From positions 1-23,913 of IMG/VR virus record IMGVR_UViG_3300049596_001326: a DNA stretch of 23,913 bases; one strand, 5' to 3'. This stretch comes from a virus. Below, in pieces: positions 7,173 to 16,504 of this stretch (positions within the stretch are counted from its first letter, which is position 1; every line of letters starts with the position of its first letter). The notes under the pieces are model-generated. The model was not told the origin of the DNA. It was given only the letters and a program-made list of their open reading frames with translations, and searched no databases. Made by a program: the position numbers and the translations under genes.

Positions 7173-10100
7173 TTATGCAGGTGTTCCATTACAATTTATA
7201 GGGAAATCATAAGTACCAATTTGGTCTGATGGTGTTGAACTTACTCCGGCGCAGTTTGAGCCAGTCACTTGCCAAAAGTGTACTAATCCACCATTATCAA
7301 CAACATTATTCCAAGTTACAGATGCAGTAAATACTGGTTGTAATGAACTACTATAAATCCAAGTTTGATTTGTCAATAAGTTTGTAGAACCAGGTGCTAC
7401 ATAACTATATGTTTGTGGTAATGATGCTCCATTTCTTTGTGGGAATATATAGTAATTATGTGTTGAACCAGTTACTACTGCTTGGCAACCATCAATACTC
7501 CAATTATTACTTCCACTTGTGAAATCAAACTCCATCGCATTACATAATGTAGTTGTAGAAGTAGTAGAAACTGCAGTAGTAGATACTCCTAAATAATATT
7601 GGTTTTGATATATACCACAATTCTCACCATATAATCCAACTTGATTTTGATTGGATACTCCACCTTGCCATGTCACAGATATAGGGAATGTTTTAGGTTG
7701 TAATGATGAACTAACAATCCAAGTAATTGGTGTAAATGGTGCTAATGAACCAGTTACAGTTATTATATATGTTTGTGGTAAAGTTGCTGAACCAAGATTT
7801 GCTGCAGCTCCAGCCGCGTAAAGTATATAGTTTTGTGTACTACCTACTGGTACTGATTGAGGACCTGAAGCACTAATCTCATTTATAGTTAATGGGTCAG
7901 CACAAGCTAATGTAGTAGTAGAAGTAGATGTTGGTACAGGACAAGCAGTTTTATCAGTAACAATACCTGTATTTACCTCATATCTAAATCCACCATCTGA
8001 ATAATATCCAGTTACTAATTCATCATTAAGGTTTTGCGATGCGTATAAAACATCACCTGTTACTATACTTCCACCACTTTGATATTTGTATGCAGTAATA
8101 TCATCACCAGCTCTATCACAAGTTCCACCAAAGACTGGGAATAAATTATATCCATACCATTCAGCTGCCGTTGTAGTTGAAGTAGATGTAGGTGCAATAG
8201 TTGTTGTACTCGTAGTTGATGTACTAGTCGTAGATGTAGAAGTACTAGTCGTTGTACTAAACGGAGGTGCAGTAGTTGTACTAGTCGTAGATGTACTCGT
8301 ACTCGTACTCGTAGAAGTAGAAGTAGTTGATGTACTAGTCGGTGCAGCTGTCGTTGTTGTTGATGTACTCGTAGAAGTAGTAGTACTAAACGGAGGTGCA
8401 GCAGTTGTAGTAGATGTAGATGTACTAGTACTCGTTGAAGTAGAAGTAGTAGAAGTTGATGTACTCGTTGGTGGAAGAGTAGTAGTAGATGTAGTACTTG
8501 TACTTGTAGTAGAAGTACTGGTACTGGTAGATGTAGTAGTAGTTATTAAACAACTTGGACCATAACTTACAGTAATATCACCATCTAATATCTCAACAGT
8601 TAAGTACTTAACACAGAATGTAATTACATCGTATGATTCTAATACCCAAATCTCCTCTTCTCCCAAACAATTTTGGAATACAATTGTTCCTTCTAAATTA
8701 CTATTATTAGTAAATGTAGTATCGTAACAAGCAAACGGAGCCAACGTAGTTGTTGATGTAGGTGGAGCCGTAGTTGTACTCGTTGGTGCAGCTGTTGTTG
8801 TAGATGTACTCGTTGAAGTACTTGTACTTGTACTCGTAGATGTTGAAGTAGAAGTAGAAGTTGTGCTTCCAACTGGTGGATTACAAGCTCTATCTCTTAA
8901 TGCGTTATAATTCTGTGCTATCTCACTTGCTGAAAGTATTTTACCATATAATAAAATATCAGTTACAGTACCCTTAAAGAAGGTAGCATCTGTGTTACTA
9001 TTAAAACCAAACTTCAATGCGGTTGCTACTGCATTAAATGTATTTACACCACCTGCACTAAAATTAGTTACAAATGTTCCATTTACATATAACTGCATTA
9101 AATCAGTAGTTGAGTTTGCAGTCATTGTAATCAATTGATTATTAGCAGGTACATTAGTAAATGTAGCTCTTTTATCTGTTGGAGCATCATCTCTAAATAC
9201 AAATCTACTAAAAGCTGCATCATAGATACTATCCCAACCAGTCGTATAATCATTCTTACAGAATAAATCTCTATTTACACCATCATTATACAATGAACCA
9301 AAGAATTGCATTGTCCATTGTGTTGTAGGTTGTGAGTTCAATGGTTCTGGATATTGTAAATAATTGTTAGTACCATTGAATGCTATACCCAATGAACCAG
9401 AAGCACTCATAGGAGTACCAATAACCGAAGCAGAGTTTCCGTTTCCTGAACTATCTACCCAAGTAGGTGAGTTTACTACATAAGTAGCGCAAGTGTTCCA
9501 CAGAACCAAACTATCACCAACTACCGGTGGTCTTGTGGTAGTAGAAGTTGTACTTGTACTCGTAGATGTACTTGTACTAGTCGGTGCAGCTGTCGTTGTA
9601 CTCGTTGAAGTAGATGTTGAACTAGTTGATGTACTCGTTGAAGTAGATGTACTACTCGTAGATGTAGAAGTAGAAGTAGATGTACTACTGGTAGATGTAC
9701 TTGTAGATGTAGATGTACTTGTACTAGTCGAAGTAGAAGAAGTAGATGTACTCGTTGAAGTAGATGTAGAAGTAGAAGTGCTTGTTGGAGCAGCTGTTGT
9801 TGTACTTGTCGTTGTAGAAGTAGATGTTGTACTTGTACTCGTAGAAGTAGATGTTGTACTTGTACTCGTAGAAGTAGATGTAGAAGTACTTGTACTTGTA
9901 CTAGTCGTAGATGTAGATGTAGATGTACTAGTAGTAGATGTTGTAAATCCAGAAGGACAACTTTGCGCTAATAATACATTATAATTAGAAGTTATTTCAG
10001 TTCCATTTAGAGCTTTGTTATATAATAATACTGAACTTAATGTTCCATCATAATAATTTCCATCATCTGCACTTTTACCAAAACGGAATAACATAGATGA

Positions 10101-11699
10101 TTGGAAATAAAATACAGTTCCACCAGCACCTGCTCCAAAATTACCCATATAAGTTCCATTTACATAGAAACCTATTTGTTGTGTTGATTGTGCTACTATA
10201 AATGTATATAATTGTTTAGTAGCACCTGGTACTGCATAGTTAAATGTTTTAGCACCTACACCAACGGCACGATATACAAATCTTTGATTTATACTATCAT
10301 ACGATATTTTCCTACTTGTATCAGAATAGTTAGTACCATAATCCCAACTGAATAGGGTTTTGTCAGTAGTAGGATTTATAGCTCCAAACATTTGTAATGT
10401 ATATACACCTGTTCCAATACCAGTGATAGTTGGATACCAATTTAATTGATTATTTGTTGCATTAAAACCTAATCCTAATGAACCAGAAGGTAAAATTGTA
10501 CTACCACTTACATACGCAGTATTTGAATTACCACTACTATCTACCCAAGTTGAAGAACCAGGTACAAACGTAGGACACTGATTAAATATAACCAATTGGT
10601 CAGTTACAATTTGAGATTGAGTTGTAGTACTAGTAGTTGAAGCAGCAGTTGTGGTGCTGGTTGGAGAAGCAGTTGTTGTGGTAGTACTACTTGGAGCAGA
10701 AGTTGTAGTAGATGTTGTACTTGTACTTGTAGTTGTTGATGTTATAGTACATGCACCTTGTAATGTTACAGTAACACTTCCAGAATATATTTCAGGTGTA
10801 CCAAGTGCACATATTATTGCTGTTGCAAAATCTTGTACGATTACAAATTTAGCAAATCCATTACAATCGATATAATTTACTAAAGCACTACCTCCACCAG
10901 TAGACTGAACTAACCATTGATTACATGCTTGCGTTGTAGTAGTCGTTGTTGGTGCAGCAGTAGTTGTACTAGTCGTAGTCGATGTAGGAGCAGCAGTAGT
11001 AGTTGTTGTTGTAGTTGGTGCAGCCGTTGTTGTACTAGTCGTAGTAGTAGTTTGACCTGGTCCTAACGTAGTAGTAGAAGTAGTTGATGTACTAGTCGTA
11101 GATGTTGTAGTAGTTGTTGGGCCAGGTGTAACCGCAGTAAAGTTGAATGAACAATCTACTGGTGGGATAAATGGTATAGTTAAAGTATCATCTAATATTG
11201 GTCCTAATAACTGTAAATTACACTCACCATTGGAAGTGTTGTAATCGTTGATTGCACGAAGATAATAATAATTACCTCTCCACTCTACAACATCATTTAA
11301 GTTCATTGTAAAATAATCTGCTAATGGTATAATACCAGAACAGGTTACTAAACGAGTATGTGGGTCATATAATAAACTTACATAAGTTTCCCAATACTCA
11401 CTATAAAGAGATTGAGATGGAAACGTACCATATGGTGTAAACTCATTATTAAACAACAAAGAAAGGGATGAACCAGTTACTTGTTGTTCAGAATAATAAT
11501 CTAATTGAGGAAATGTATCTACTGATTGAGTTACAATTGTAGCAGATGATGTTGTTGCCGAACCTGAATAACCTTCTATGTACCAAGGTTCACACTCACG
11601 CTGTCCATTATAAAAATATATATGTGGCAAAACACGAGCAGGAGCAGATGTTACACTACTGATGTATTTTGGTATAAATATTTTAGTATTAGCAGCCAT
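7173..11699 (-). CDS. Giant modular tail or fibre protein with mucin-like Thr/Ser linkers, two LamG domains and duplicated small domains
   Basis: This is the largest gene (1508 aa). The N-terminal 188 residues form a structured domain, with DVVEWRGNYYYLRAINDYN late in it, probably attaching to the tail. Thr/Ser linkers with AAPT breaks lie at about 190-257, 318-358, 584-721, 945-985 and 1050-1180. Two Cys-containing domains of about 60 aa (258-317 and 990-1049) share C...DC/NC-x-G...I-x-x/F-C...G-x-I/V-TV...G/S-C. LamG-type domains lie at about 360-582 and 722-943; both contain WVDSSGN and end in LLY-x-K-x-L...E-I...NYN. After 1180 there is a unique Cys domain, then a tandem pair (about 1264-1375 and 1383-1500) sharing LPQTY...W-I-x-SSSLQP...SVTW. 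The likely role is a host-contacting virion appendage. Start 4 nt after the preceding stop. Confidence 0.75.
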   Translation of the reverse strand: MAANTKIFIPKYISSVTSAPARVLPHIYFYNGQRECEPWYIEGYSGSATTSSATIVTQSVDTFPQLDYYSEQQVTGSSLSLLFNNEFTPYGTFPSQSLYSEYWETYVSLLYDPHTRLVTCSGIIPLADYFTMNLNDVVEWRGNYYYLRAINDYNTSNGECNLQLLGPILDDTLTIPFIPPVDCSFNFTAVTPGPTTTTTSTTSTSTTSTTTLGPGQTTTTTSTTTAAPTTTTTTTAAPTSTTTSTTTAAPTTTTTTQACNQWLVQSTGGGSALVNYIDCNGFAKFVIVQDFATAIICALGTPEIYSGSVTVTLQGACTITSTTTSTSTTSTTTSAPSSTTTTTASPTSTTTAASTTSTTTQSQIVTDQLVIFNQCPTFVPGSSTWVDSSGNSNTAYVSGSTILPSGSLGLGFNATNNQLNWYPTITGIGTGVYTLQMFGAINPTTDKTLFSWDYGTNYSDTSRKISYDSINQRFVYRAVGVGAKTFNYAVPGATKQLYTFIVAQSTQQIGFYVNGTYMGNFGAGAGGTVFYFQSSMLFRFGKSADDGNYYDGTLSSVLLYNKALNGTEITSNYNVLLAQSCPSGFTTSTTSTSTSTSTTSTSTSTSTSTSTSTSTTSTSTSTSTTSTSTTTSTTTAAPTSTSTSTSTSTSTSTSSTSTSTSTSTSTSTSTSSTSTSTSTSTSSTSTSTSTSTSSTSTSTSTTTAAPTSTSTSTSTSTTSTTTRPPVVGDSLVLWNTCATYVVNSPTWVDSSGNGNSASVIGTPMSASGSLGIAFNGTNNYLQYPEPLNSQPTTQWTMQFFGSLYNDGVNRDLFCKNDYTTGWDSIYDAAFSRFVFRDDAPTDKRATFTNVPANNQLITMTANSTTDLMQLYVNGTFVTNFSAGGVNTFNAVATALKFGFNSNTDATFFKGTVTDILLYGKILSASEIAQNYNALRDRACNPPVGSTTSTSTSTSTSTSTSTSTSTSTTTAAPTSTTTAPPTSTTTLAPFACYDTTFTNNSNLEGTIVFQNCLGEEEIWVLESYDVITFCVKYLTVEILDGDITVSYGPSCLITTTTSTSTSTSTTSTSTTSTTTLPPTSTSTSTTSTSTSTSTSTSTTTAAPPFSTTTSTSTSTTTTAAPTSTSTTSTSTSTSTSTSTTSTTTAPPFSTTTSTSTSTTSTSTTSTTTIAPTSTSTTTAAEWYGYNLFPVFGGTCDRAGDDITAYKYQSGGSIVTGDVLYASQNLNDELVTGYYSDGGFRYEVNTGIVTDKTACPVPTSTSTTTLACADPLTINEISASGPQSVPVGSTQNYILYAAGAAANLGSATLPQTYIITVTGSLAPFTPITWIVSSSLQPKTFPISVTWQGGVSNQNQVGLYGENCGIYQNQYYLGVSTTAVSTTSTTTLCNAMEFDFTSGSNNWSIDGCQAVVTGSTHNYYIFPQRNGASLPQTYSYVAPGSTNLLTNQTWIYSSSLQPVFTASVTWNNVVDNGGLVHFWQVTGSNCAGVSSTPSDQIGTYDFPINCNGTPA
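9814..9881 (-). repeat. 27-bp tandem repeat, about 2.5 copies, within a Thr/Ser linker
   Basis: A 27-bp unit is repeated exactly at 9814-9840 and 9841-9867, followed by a 14-bp partial copy. The unit is a multiple of three, so gain or loss of copies would change linker length without breaking the frame. Confidence 0.8.
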
Positions 11700-11702
11700 A
11701 TC

Positions 11703-13847
11703 TTAACAAGCAGTTATTGGTGAGCTTCCGTTTAATGTTATTCCACTTTGTCCACTTACAGATACAACACATTGTATAGTTTGAGTTTCAGCTACACAAT
11801 TACTTTGTCCACAATCTACAATAGTAGAAGAAGCGTAGTTATAAGTTCCAGTTGATGCACCAAATGGTATAGTTACATCTACATCAACATCGTATGAAAC
11901 ACCAAAGCAAGGTTGATAAGTATATCTTACCGATGCACGAAGTGTAGGTCCTATGTTTACAATTGGATTTCCAAACGAATCTAATAGAGTAGCAGTAGTA
12001 GTTCTATTTTGTTGTGTATAATCAGTACCTAAACAACTTACAATAGTATTACCAGCATCAGCATCACTTACAGATATACTATTTATAGTAATAAATGTTG
12101 CTGAACCTGATTGACCAGTACCTGCAATGTATCCCAATGGTGTAGAAGCAAATCCACTTTCCACCTTAAACTCTCCTTGTGAGAAGTAGTTTGTAGTATC
12201 TACATAGAATGCATCACCATAATTACGTGAGTTTTCTTTACTAAATTGTTGTGATATATAATCACCATCTAGTGTATCACCAAATGTAAGTTTATTTACT
12301 GCTAGATTGTTAGCAGGTATAACCTCAATCTTTTCATTAAGGTTTATGTACTTATTAAAATCTTTAACACTACCTCTCTTATACCAATCATCAAATGTTT
12401 CACAAATGAATTGTCCGTTCTTTGTATTGTTTGGATAGAATACTAAATTAAACTTCTTTTGTACTGCTTTGATAAAATCAACTAAACGAATACCAACTTG
12501 TCCAAAAGGCATATTAGATGGTATATCTATAATCTTATAATCACCAGCTTGCTTTACTTTATTTATTTCTAAATAAGAAACTGGATTTTGAGCAGTAGAA
12601 TATCTTACATCAAAATTATCTACACCAAATACAGTTTGTTTAATTGCTGGATAGTAAGAACCAGATGGTAAAGATAATGTAGTAAATGTTTGTGCTGCTT
12701 CGTATGATTGACTTGTAGGTGTTACAGTTAATGTAAAATATACATCAACCATATAATCGTTAATAACATCTAAAGGTGTTTCGTATTTAGATGCAGTATT
12801 ATTAGCATCAACGAATTGTAAAGTAAATTGTGGTACACCAATAGCACTACCTGCTTTATCTTTTGTAGATAACCATTGTAGATTTATTGTACCATTCAAT
12901 TTAGTAGGTCTTTCAACAGAGTATAAAGGAGCAACTGAACCAGTAGTTAATAATGGTGTACTCTTTTGAAAGTTATTCCAATCTAAAGGAACAGATACAT
13001 TATGACTAGCTGAAACATTTGTTGCAGTACTACCACTAATAGGTCCAATCTTAAATTGTCCGTAATCTTGCAAATCAACAGATGCTGAACCAAAGAATGA
13101 ACCTGATGTTTGTATAAAACTCAAATCATTATTTAGAACCATATATACATTATCTAAAAATGGTTGATTCCAAAATGAAGATGTATATGTATATCCATAT
13201 GTATCAAAGATTGCATCCCATACTTTCTTTATACGAATAGCTGGTTTGAAGTCTTGCACCGTCAATGAGCCAGATGATACTGACATTGGTAGTCTGTCTT
13301 GTGAATTAAAAGATAAACCTTGTCCGTAATCAGCTAATGGGTATATAATATCACCATTAAAAAGGCTACCACTCCAACTTAAATTGATATTTGCTAATGA
13401 AGCAGTATGGTTATAAGAACGAAGTGAAGTTAAATCAGTTAAAAATGCTTTGTTAGTATCTCTTGAGAATGCTGATGTAGCACCATATAGTGTTACCTCA
13501 TAAGAATCTATGTATTTGTTTTGATATACATTTACCTTATTTAATTGTAAGTAACCATTAGCTACATATATACCATCGAAATCCATATAAGCTGGTACTT
13601 TATTATTAGAACCAAACGTTAAAGGAGAATATACAGATATATCGTAGTAATGCTCAAAGAAAGCATTGTTTGTTTTAGTACCAGGTAGTGTAATTGTGCG
13701 TGTAAAATCAGCAGGTATAGCACCTAAATCAAATAATTGCGTAATGTTATTGGAGATTTTGATTTCTTCATCTTGGAAAATATCTAAATCAACCCCATTA
13801 GCAATTAACTTAAAAGTAAAACCTTGTGTACTGGTTAAGAACGCCAT
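11703..13847 (-). CDS. Large structural protein, probable tail tip or baseplate component
   Basis: The protein has 714 aa. The N-terminal region has an ordered beta-rich layout: FTFKLIANGVDLDIFQDEEI, then NITQLFDLGAIPADFTRTITLPGTK (about 33-57), then LNKVNVYQNKYIDSYEVTLYG. I remember similar N-termini from Bacteroidota phage minor tail proteins, but no function is assigned to them with certainty. The middle (about 440-520) contains LVDFIKAVQKKFNLVFYPNN and TFDDWYKRGSVKDFNKYI, which resembles assembly regions of tail hub proteins. The final 130 residues are a Cys-containing Ig-like or beta module (ISVSDADAGNTIVSCLG, CVAETQTIQCVVSVSG), probably an exposed decoration. It lies between two other tail genes with 1-4 nt spacing. 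Confidence 0.55.
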   Translation of the reverse strand: MAFLTSTQGFTFKLIANGVDLDIFQDEEIKISNNITQLFDLGAIPADFTRTITLPGTKTNNAFFEHYYDISVYSPLTFGSNNKVPAYMDFDGIYVANGYLQLNKVNVYQNKYIDSYEVTLYGATSAFSRDTNKAFLTDLTSLRSYNHTASLANINLSWSGSLFNGDIIYPLADYGQGLSFNSQDRLPMSVSSGSLTVQDFKPAIRIKKVWDAIFDTYGYTYTSSFWNQPFLDNVYMVLNNDLSFIQTSGSFFGSASVDLQDYGQFKIGPISGSTATNVSASHNVSVPLDWNNFQKSTPLLTTGSVAPLYSVERPTKLNGTINLQWLSTKDKAGSAIGVPQFTLQFVDANNTASKYETPLDVINDYMVDVYFTLTVTPTSQSYEAAQTFTTLSLPSGSYYPAIKQTVFGVDNFDVRYSTAQNPVSYLEINKVKQAGDYKIIDIPSNMPFGQVGIRLVDFIKAVQKKFNLVFYPNNTKNGQFICETFDDWYKRGSVKDFNKYINLNEKIEVIPANNLAVNKLTFGDTLDGDYISQQFSKENSRNYGDAFYVDTTNYFSQGEFKVESGFASTPLGYIAGTGQSGSATFITINSISVSDADAGNTIVSCLGTDYTQQNRTTTATLLDSFGNPIVNIGPTLRASVRYTYQPCFGVSYDVDVDVTIPFGASTGTYNYASSTIVDCGQSNCVAETQTIQCVVSVSGQSGITLNGSSPITAC

Positions 13848-13848
13848 A

Positions 13849-15018
13849 TTAAATTATCAGTTTATACGGTTGTCCTAAATCAAATGTGAATGTGTACTGA
13901 ATAAGTTTATCAACTACACCAGTCTTAAACCTTAAATTATTATTTACAATACTCAAAGGTCTAACTAAATCAGCAGTTTCATCATATACCCAATATATCT
14001 CATCACTAACTAACATTTGTTTGATTATATCATTGTAGTCTTGAGGAATGAATTGAGTATTTACCACTAGTGTTTGTATATCACTAACAGTATAGTTACT
14101 AATACCAGTCTCATACTTTTGATATGTTAAAGACTGTGCTGTCCAACTACCAATTGTTGGTTGATATACTTTTTGTGATGTACCAAATGATTGATTGGAA
14201 CTACCATAGAAATTAAAGTAATCAAATTGTCCATATTTGTTTTTCCATTTGATACGAACATTTGGATACTTTTGTACACAAGTTATATCATATCTAATAG
14301 GAGAACCTAATGGAGTAGCACCATTATATGCTTGAGTAGTGTACCATTCTAAACCAATTGTTGATATTGGAAATCCAGTCTGTTCTGGTCCTATTGGATA
14401 TTGTGCAATAAGAAATTGTGTTGCTGAACCTGTTGGTTGTACTGCAAAATCAGCTATACTACCATTAGAACCTACATACTTTACTCTATCTGGCCTAGTA
14501 CCTGCACCTGCTCCTGTATATACTCCACTCTTACCATAATTATCTATAAAAGCAGATTGTGTTACGGGTCCATCTGTCATCAAAGGCCAGTATGGTGTTT
14601 TATCTTCTATTGGTTGTGATATTGCTTCCTGAAAAGTAGAATATCCATCCAATGCAGTATAGATAGATGATGATACATTTGAACCTGTAATCCAAGTACT
14701 ACCACTCTTATATTGCCAATTAGCATTTATCTTAAAGTATCTTGCTGATGATGGTGTTGCTTGTAAGTAATCTGTTAAAGTTGAATTAACAATTCTACTA
14801 ACATCAAAGATACCAACATTAGATGGATTAGGAAACTTTACTAATACATAATTAGATGCAGTTGGTGCTGCACTTATACTACCACTCCATATAAACAAAT
14901 CAGCCGTATATTGAAACGAACTAGATGTGATGACTTGTGTGTTCTCTGCTAATGTAAAGATTAGTGGAGATTGTGCAAGTGATACAGATGTAGGTGTTTG
15001 TGTAATTAGTAAAGACAT
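13849..15018 (-). CDS. Structural protein, probable minor tail protein
   Basis: This 389-aa protein is beta-rich, with many Ser/Thr/Asn residues and no membrane segment. A recognisable block is YPNVRIKWKNKYGQFDYFNF (about 250-270), found in my memory in minor tail proteins of Bacteroidota phages. The C-terminal half (NTQFIPQDYNDIIKQMLVSDEIYW, VRPLSIVNNNLRFKT) looks like a small alpha/beta domain typical of tail tip assembly. It directly precedes the 714-aa tail protein, their spacing is 1 nt, and a 55-nt gap with a repeated 32-bp element lies upstream. Exact role not identifiable. Confidence 0.55.
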   Translation of the reverse strand: MSLLITQTPTSVSLAQSPLIFTLAENTQVITSSSFQYTADLFIWSGSISAAPTASNYVLVKFPNPSNVGIFDVSRIVNSTLTDYLQATPSSARYFKINANWQYKSGSTWITGSNVSSSIYTALDGYSTFQEAISQPIEDKTPYWPLMTDGPVTQSAFIDNYGKSGVYTGAGAGTRPDRVKYVGSNGSIADFAVQPTGSATQFLIAQYPIGPEQTGFPISTIGLEWYTTQAYNGATPLGSPIRYDITCVQKYPNVRIKWKNKYGQFDYFNFYGSSNQSFGTSQKVYQPTIGSWTAQSLTYQKYETGISNYTVSDIQTLVVNTQFIPQDYNDIIKQMLVSDEIYWVYDETADLVRPLSIVNNNLRFKTGVVDKLIQYTFTFDLGQPYKLII

Positions 15019-15037
15019 CGGTTCTTAAATGTTTACT

Positions 15038-15069
15038 AATATAACCCACATCTAAAAAAATATAGTGGA
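15038..15069 (-). repeat. Interspersed 32-bp element, copy 2 of 2
   Basis: Same arms as the copy at 2957-2988, with a different 7-bp centre. Here it is entirely intergenic, between the gp10-like gene and the 389-aa tail gene. The distance from the element to the downstream ATG is about 20 nt, compared with about 5 nt in copy 1. Confidence 0.5.
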
Positions 15070-15073
15070 TGGT

Positions 15074-15442
15074 TTACTTTACCTTATTAAACTCTCTTTG
15101 TGATTTCTTAAATGCTTTCATTATTTTAGCATCTATACTAGCCTTTAGATATTGTTGTACAGATTGTTTGAACTCTGTACTACCCATTGCTGCTTGTGGA
15201 AATGGACGAGGACCTGCTTTGTATTTTGCTCTACTATTACCACCATCTATAATGTATTTACCATAGAATAGATAGGATATTGTTAAGGTAGCAGATATAG
15301 CTTGAGTGCTAGATTTAATCCTTACCTTTACTGAATTGAATAAGTTACCAGTAATGTAAGCCTTTCTCCAATTCCTACCCGGTCTCAATCCTACTTGAGT
15401 TTGAGTTTTAAGAACTGCTGCTACATCTTTTAACTGATACAT
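15074..15442 (-). CDS. Probable tail-completion or neck protein (HK97 gp10-like)
   Basis: This 122-aa protein is basic. It has an N-terminal helix with paired basic and hydrophobic residues (LKDVAAVLKTQTQVGLRPGRNW), a beta section (SVKVRIKSSTQAISATLTISYLFYGKYIIDGG) and a G-P-R-P-F-like segment (KAGPRPFPQAAM) before a C-terminal amphipathic helix. That order (helix, Y-G-x-x-x-x-G-T-like strand, R-P-F/W, helix) is typical of HK97 gp10-like proteins, which join head and tail. Its position between the adaptor-type and tail genes fits. Family assignment is by pattern only. Confidence 0.5.
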   Translation of the reverse strand: MYQLKDVAAVLKTQTQVGLRPGRNWRKAYITGNLFNSVKVRIKSSTQAISATLTISYLFYGKYIIDGGNSRAKYKAGPRPFPQAAMGSTEFKQSVQQYLKASIDAKIMKAFKKSQREFNKVK

Positions 15443-15443
15443 A

Positions 15444-15959
15444 CTATGGGTTTAATTCATACAAACAACGAGGTCTGTCGTTGTGAACTAATAAATCAAA
15501 TGTTGCAACCCACCCAGCTAATCCATTATCAAATTGGTCTCTAAAAGGTTCACAGTTCGTTTCTCCTGATACTTCAAAGGCTTGTTGGGAGTATTGTGTG
15601 TATGAAGTTAAATCGTTCAGTATAGCAAGAGTATTGGCGTGTATATCAACTACATCATCTACATCGTAGAATGGAATTGTTTGTGCGTTAGTTGGACCTG
15701 TGGATTGGTTAGCTAAAACTTTAACTTTATCAGCAACAGTAAGCTGACAAGTGTAGATAGTAGAGTTATCAGTAAATACTGCATTTGTAATGAGTATGTT
15801 AGATAACGGATATGCTGGAAACTCTCTTTCATCCACCGAAAAAACGTCTCCTTGCGTTGAGAAACGGATTTGTGGGTGATTAGCCGATATAGTCTTAAAA
15901 TAATTAAGTACGTTATAATAGAGTGTAAAGTTTTGTCCAGTATTGTTAGTTATAGCCAT
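15444..15959 (-). CDS. Hypothetical neck or tail-terminator-type protein
   Basis: The protein has 171 aa. The N-terminal part alternates helix and strand (LYYNVLNYFKTISANHPQIRFST, then FPAYPLSNILITNAVF). The C-terminus is FDNGLAGWVATFDLLVHNDRPRC, a Trp/Cys-containing block I recall from small phage head-tail junction proteins. The order portal, adaptor, this gene, gp10-like gene suggests a connector or tail-terminator role. No catalytic motif is visible. Spacing to both neighbours is 1-6 nt, so it is part of the same transcript. Confidence 0.45.
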   Translation of the reverse strand: MAITNNTGQNFTLYYNVLNYFKTISANHPQIRFSTQGDVFSVDEREFPAYPLSNILITNAVFTDNSTIYTCQLTVADKVKVLANQSTGPTNAQTIPFYDVDDVVDIHANTLAILNDLTSYTQYSQQAFEVSGETNCEPFRDQFDNGLAGWVATFDLLVHNDRPRCLYELNP

Positions 15960-15965
15960 AGGTTA

Positions 15966-16493
15966 TTATAGTTGGATACCTCCAAAGTAGGCATTACCCA
16001 TATTAGGGAATATCATTGTAGAGTTACCTACTGTCTGTAAGTATTGTGGTATTTCTGTACTATATGCAATTAGGTAGTTTTGCATTCTAGTTGCAAAGTA
16101 ATCTGCATTAGATTGACACTTACCTGTAAGGAAATCAATATCTGTTTTAGATGGTGCTACTGATTGGTCACTTAAATGTTTAACTGCACCATTACTCTTA
16201 AACGATACAGAACTAAATGGTATATACTCTACACAAGTGTACCATATCAAAGTATTCTTTATGTGTTCGTTGATTAGGTCTTGGTAGTATATAGATAAAG
16301 TATCAGTAGTACCAGCTAATATGTTAGCACCGATAAACTCATATAAGACAGTTCCTAACAAATCTTTAATGTATTTTATTTGAGCTGTATTTACAAATGG
16401 TAATAAAGCATCAGCATCAATCGCTCCCTGCAAAGGTGAGTTTTTGATTATATCATTACGGCTGATAAATAATGGAGTTGCTATTTGTGTCAT
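15966..16493 (-). CDS. Head-tail adaptor-like protein (DUF6712/gp6-like)
   Basis: This 175-aa protein is mostly helical: PLFISRNDIIKNSPLQGAID, DADALLPFVNTAQIKYIKDLLG, IYYQDLINEHIKNTLIWYTC. It lies immediately after the portal, the usual place for the dodecameric adaptor that seals the neck. The N-terminal I-x-R-N-D-I...I-x-x-A-Q-x-x-Y-I-K-x-L-L-G pattern fits small adaptors of Bacteroidota phages. The C-terminal Tyr/Asn/Gly-rich tail resembles the flexible ends of neck proteins. Assignment is mainly by position and fold impression. Confidence 0.55.
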   Translation of the reverse strand: MTQIATPLFISRNDIIKNSPLQGAIDADALLPFVNTAQIKYIKDLLGTVLYEFIGANILAGTTDTLSIYYQDLINEHIKNTLIWYTCVEYIPFSSVSFKSNGAVKHLSDQSVAPSKTDIDFLTGKCQSNADYFATRMQNYLIAYSTEIPQYLQTVGNSTMIFPNMGNAYFGGIQL

Positions 16494-16504
16494 AATATTT
16501 TATG

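Noticed and set aside
9540-9950. CRISPR-like array because of the short repeated words
   Set aside because: There are no evenly spaced identical repeats with unique spacers. The periodicity is in codon-sized steps inside an open reading frame.
8086-9984. Long plus-strand frames rich in Val, Asp, Glu and Leu opposite the Thr/Ser linkers (also 10651-10875 and 22813-23133)
   Set aside because: They are the antisense of repetitive Thr/Ser codons, which read as Val/Leu/Glu/Asp and rarely give stops. No independent start context or protein-like composition is seen.
5933-11699. Diversity-generating retroelement target region in the fibre genes
   Set aside because: No reverse transcriptase and no adenine-biased template/variable pair was seen in the window, and the end domains are LamG-like rather than C-type lectin.
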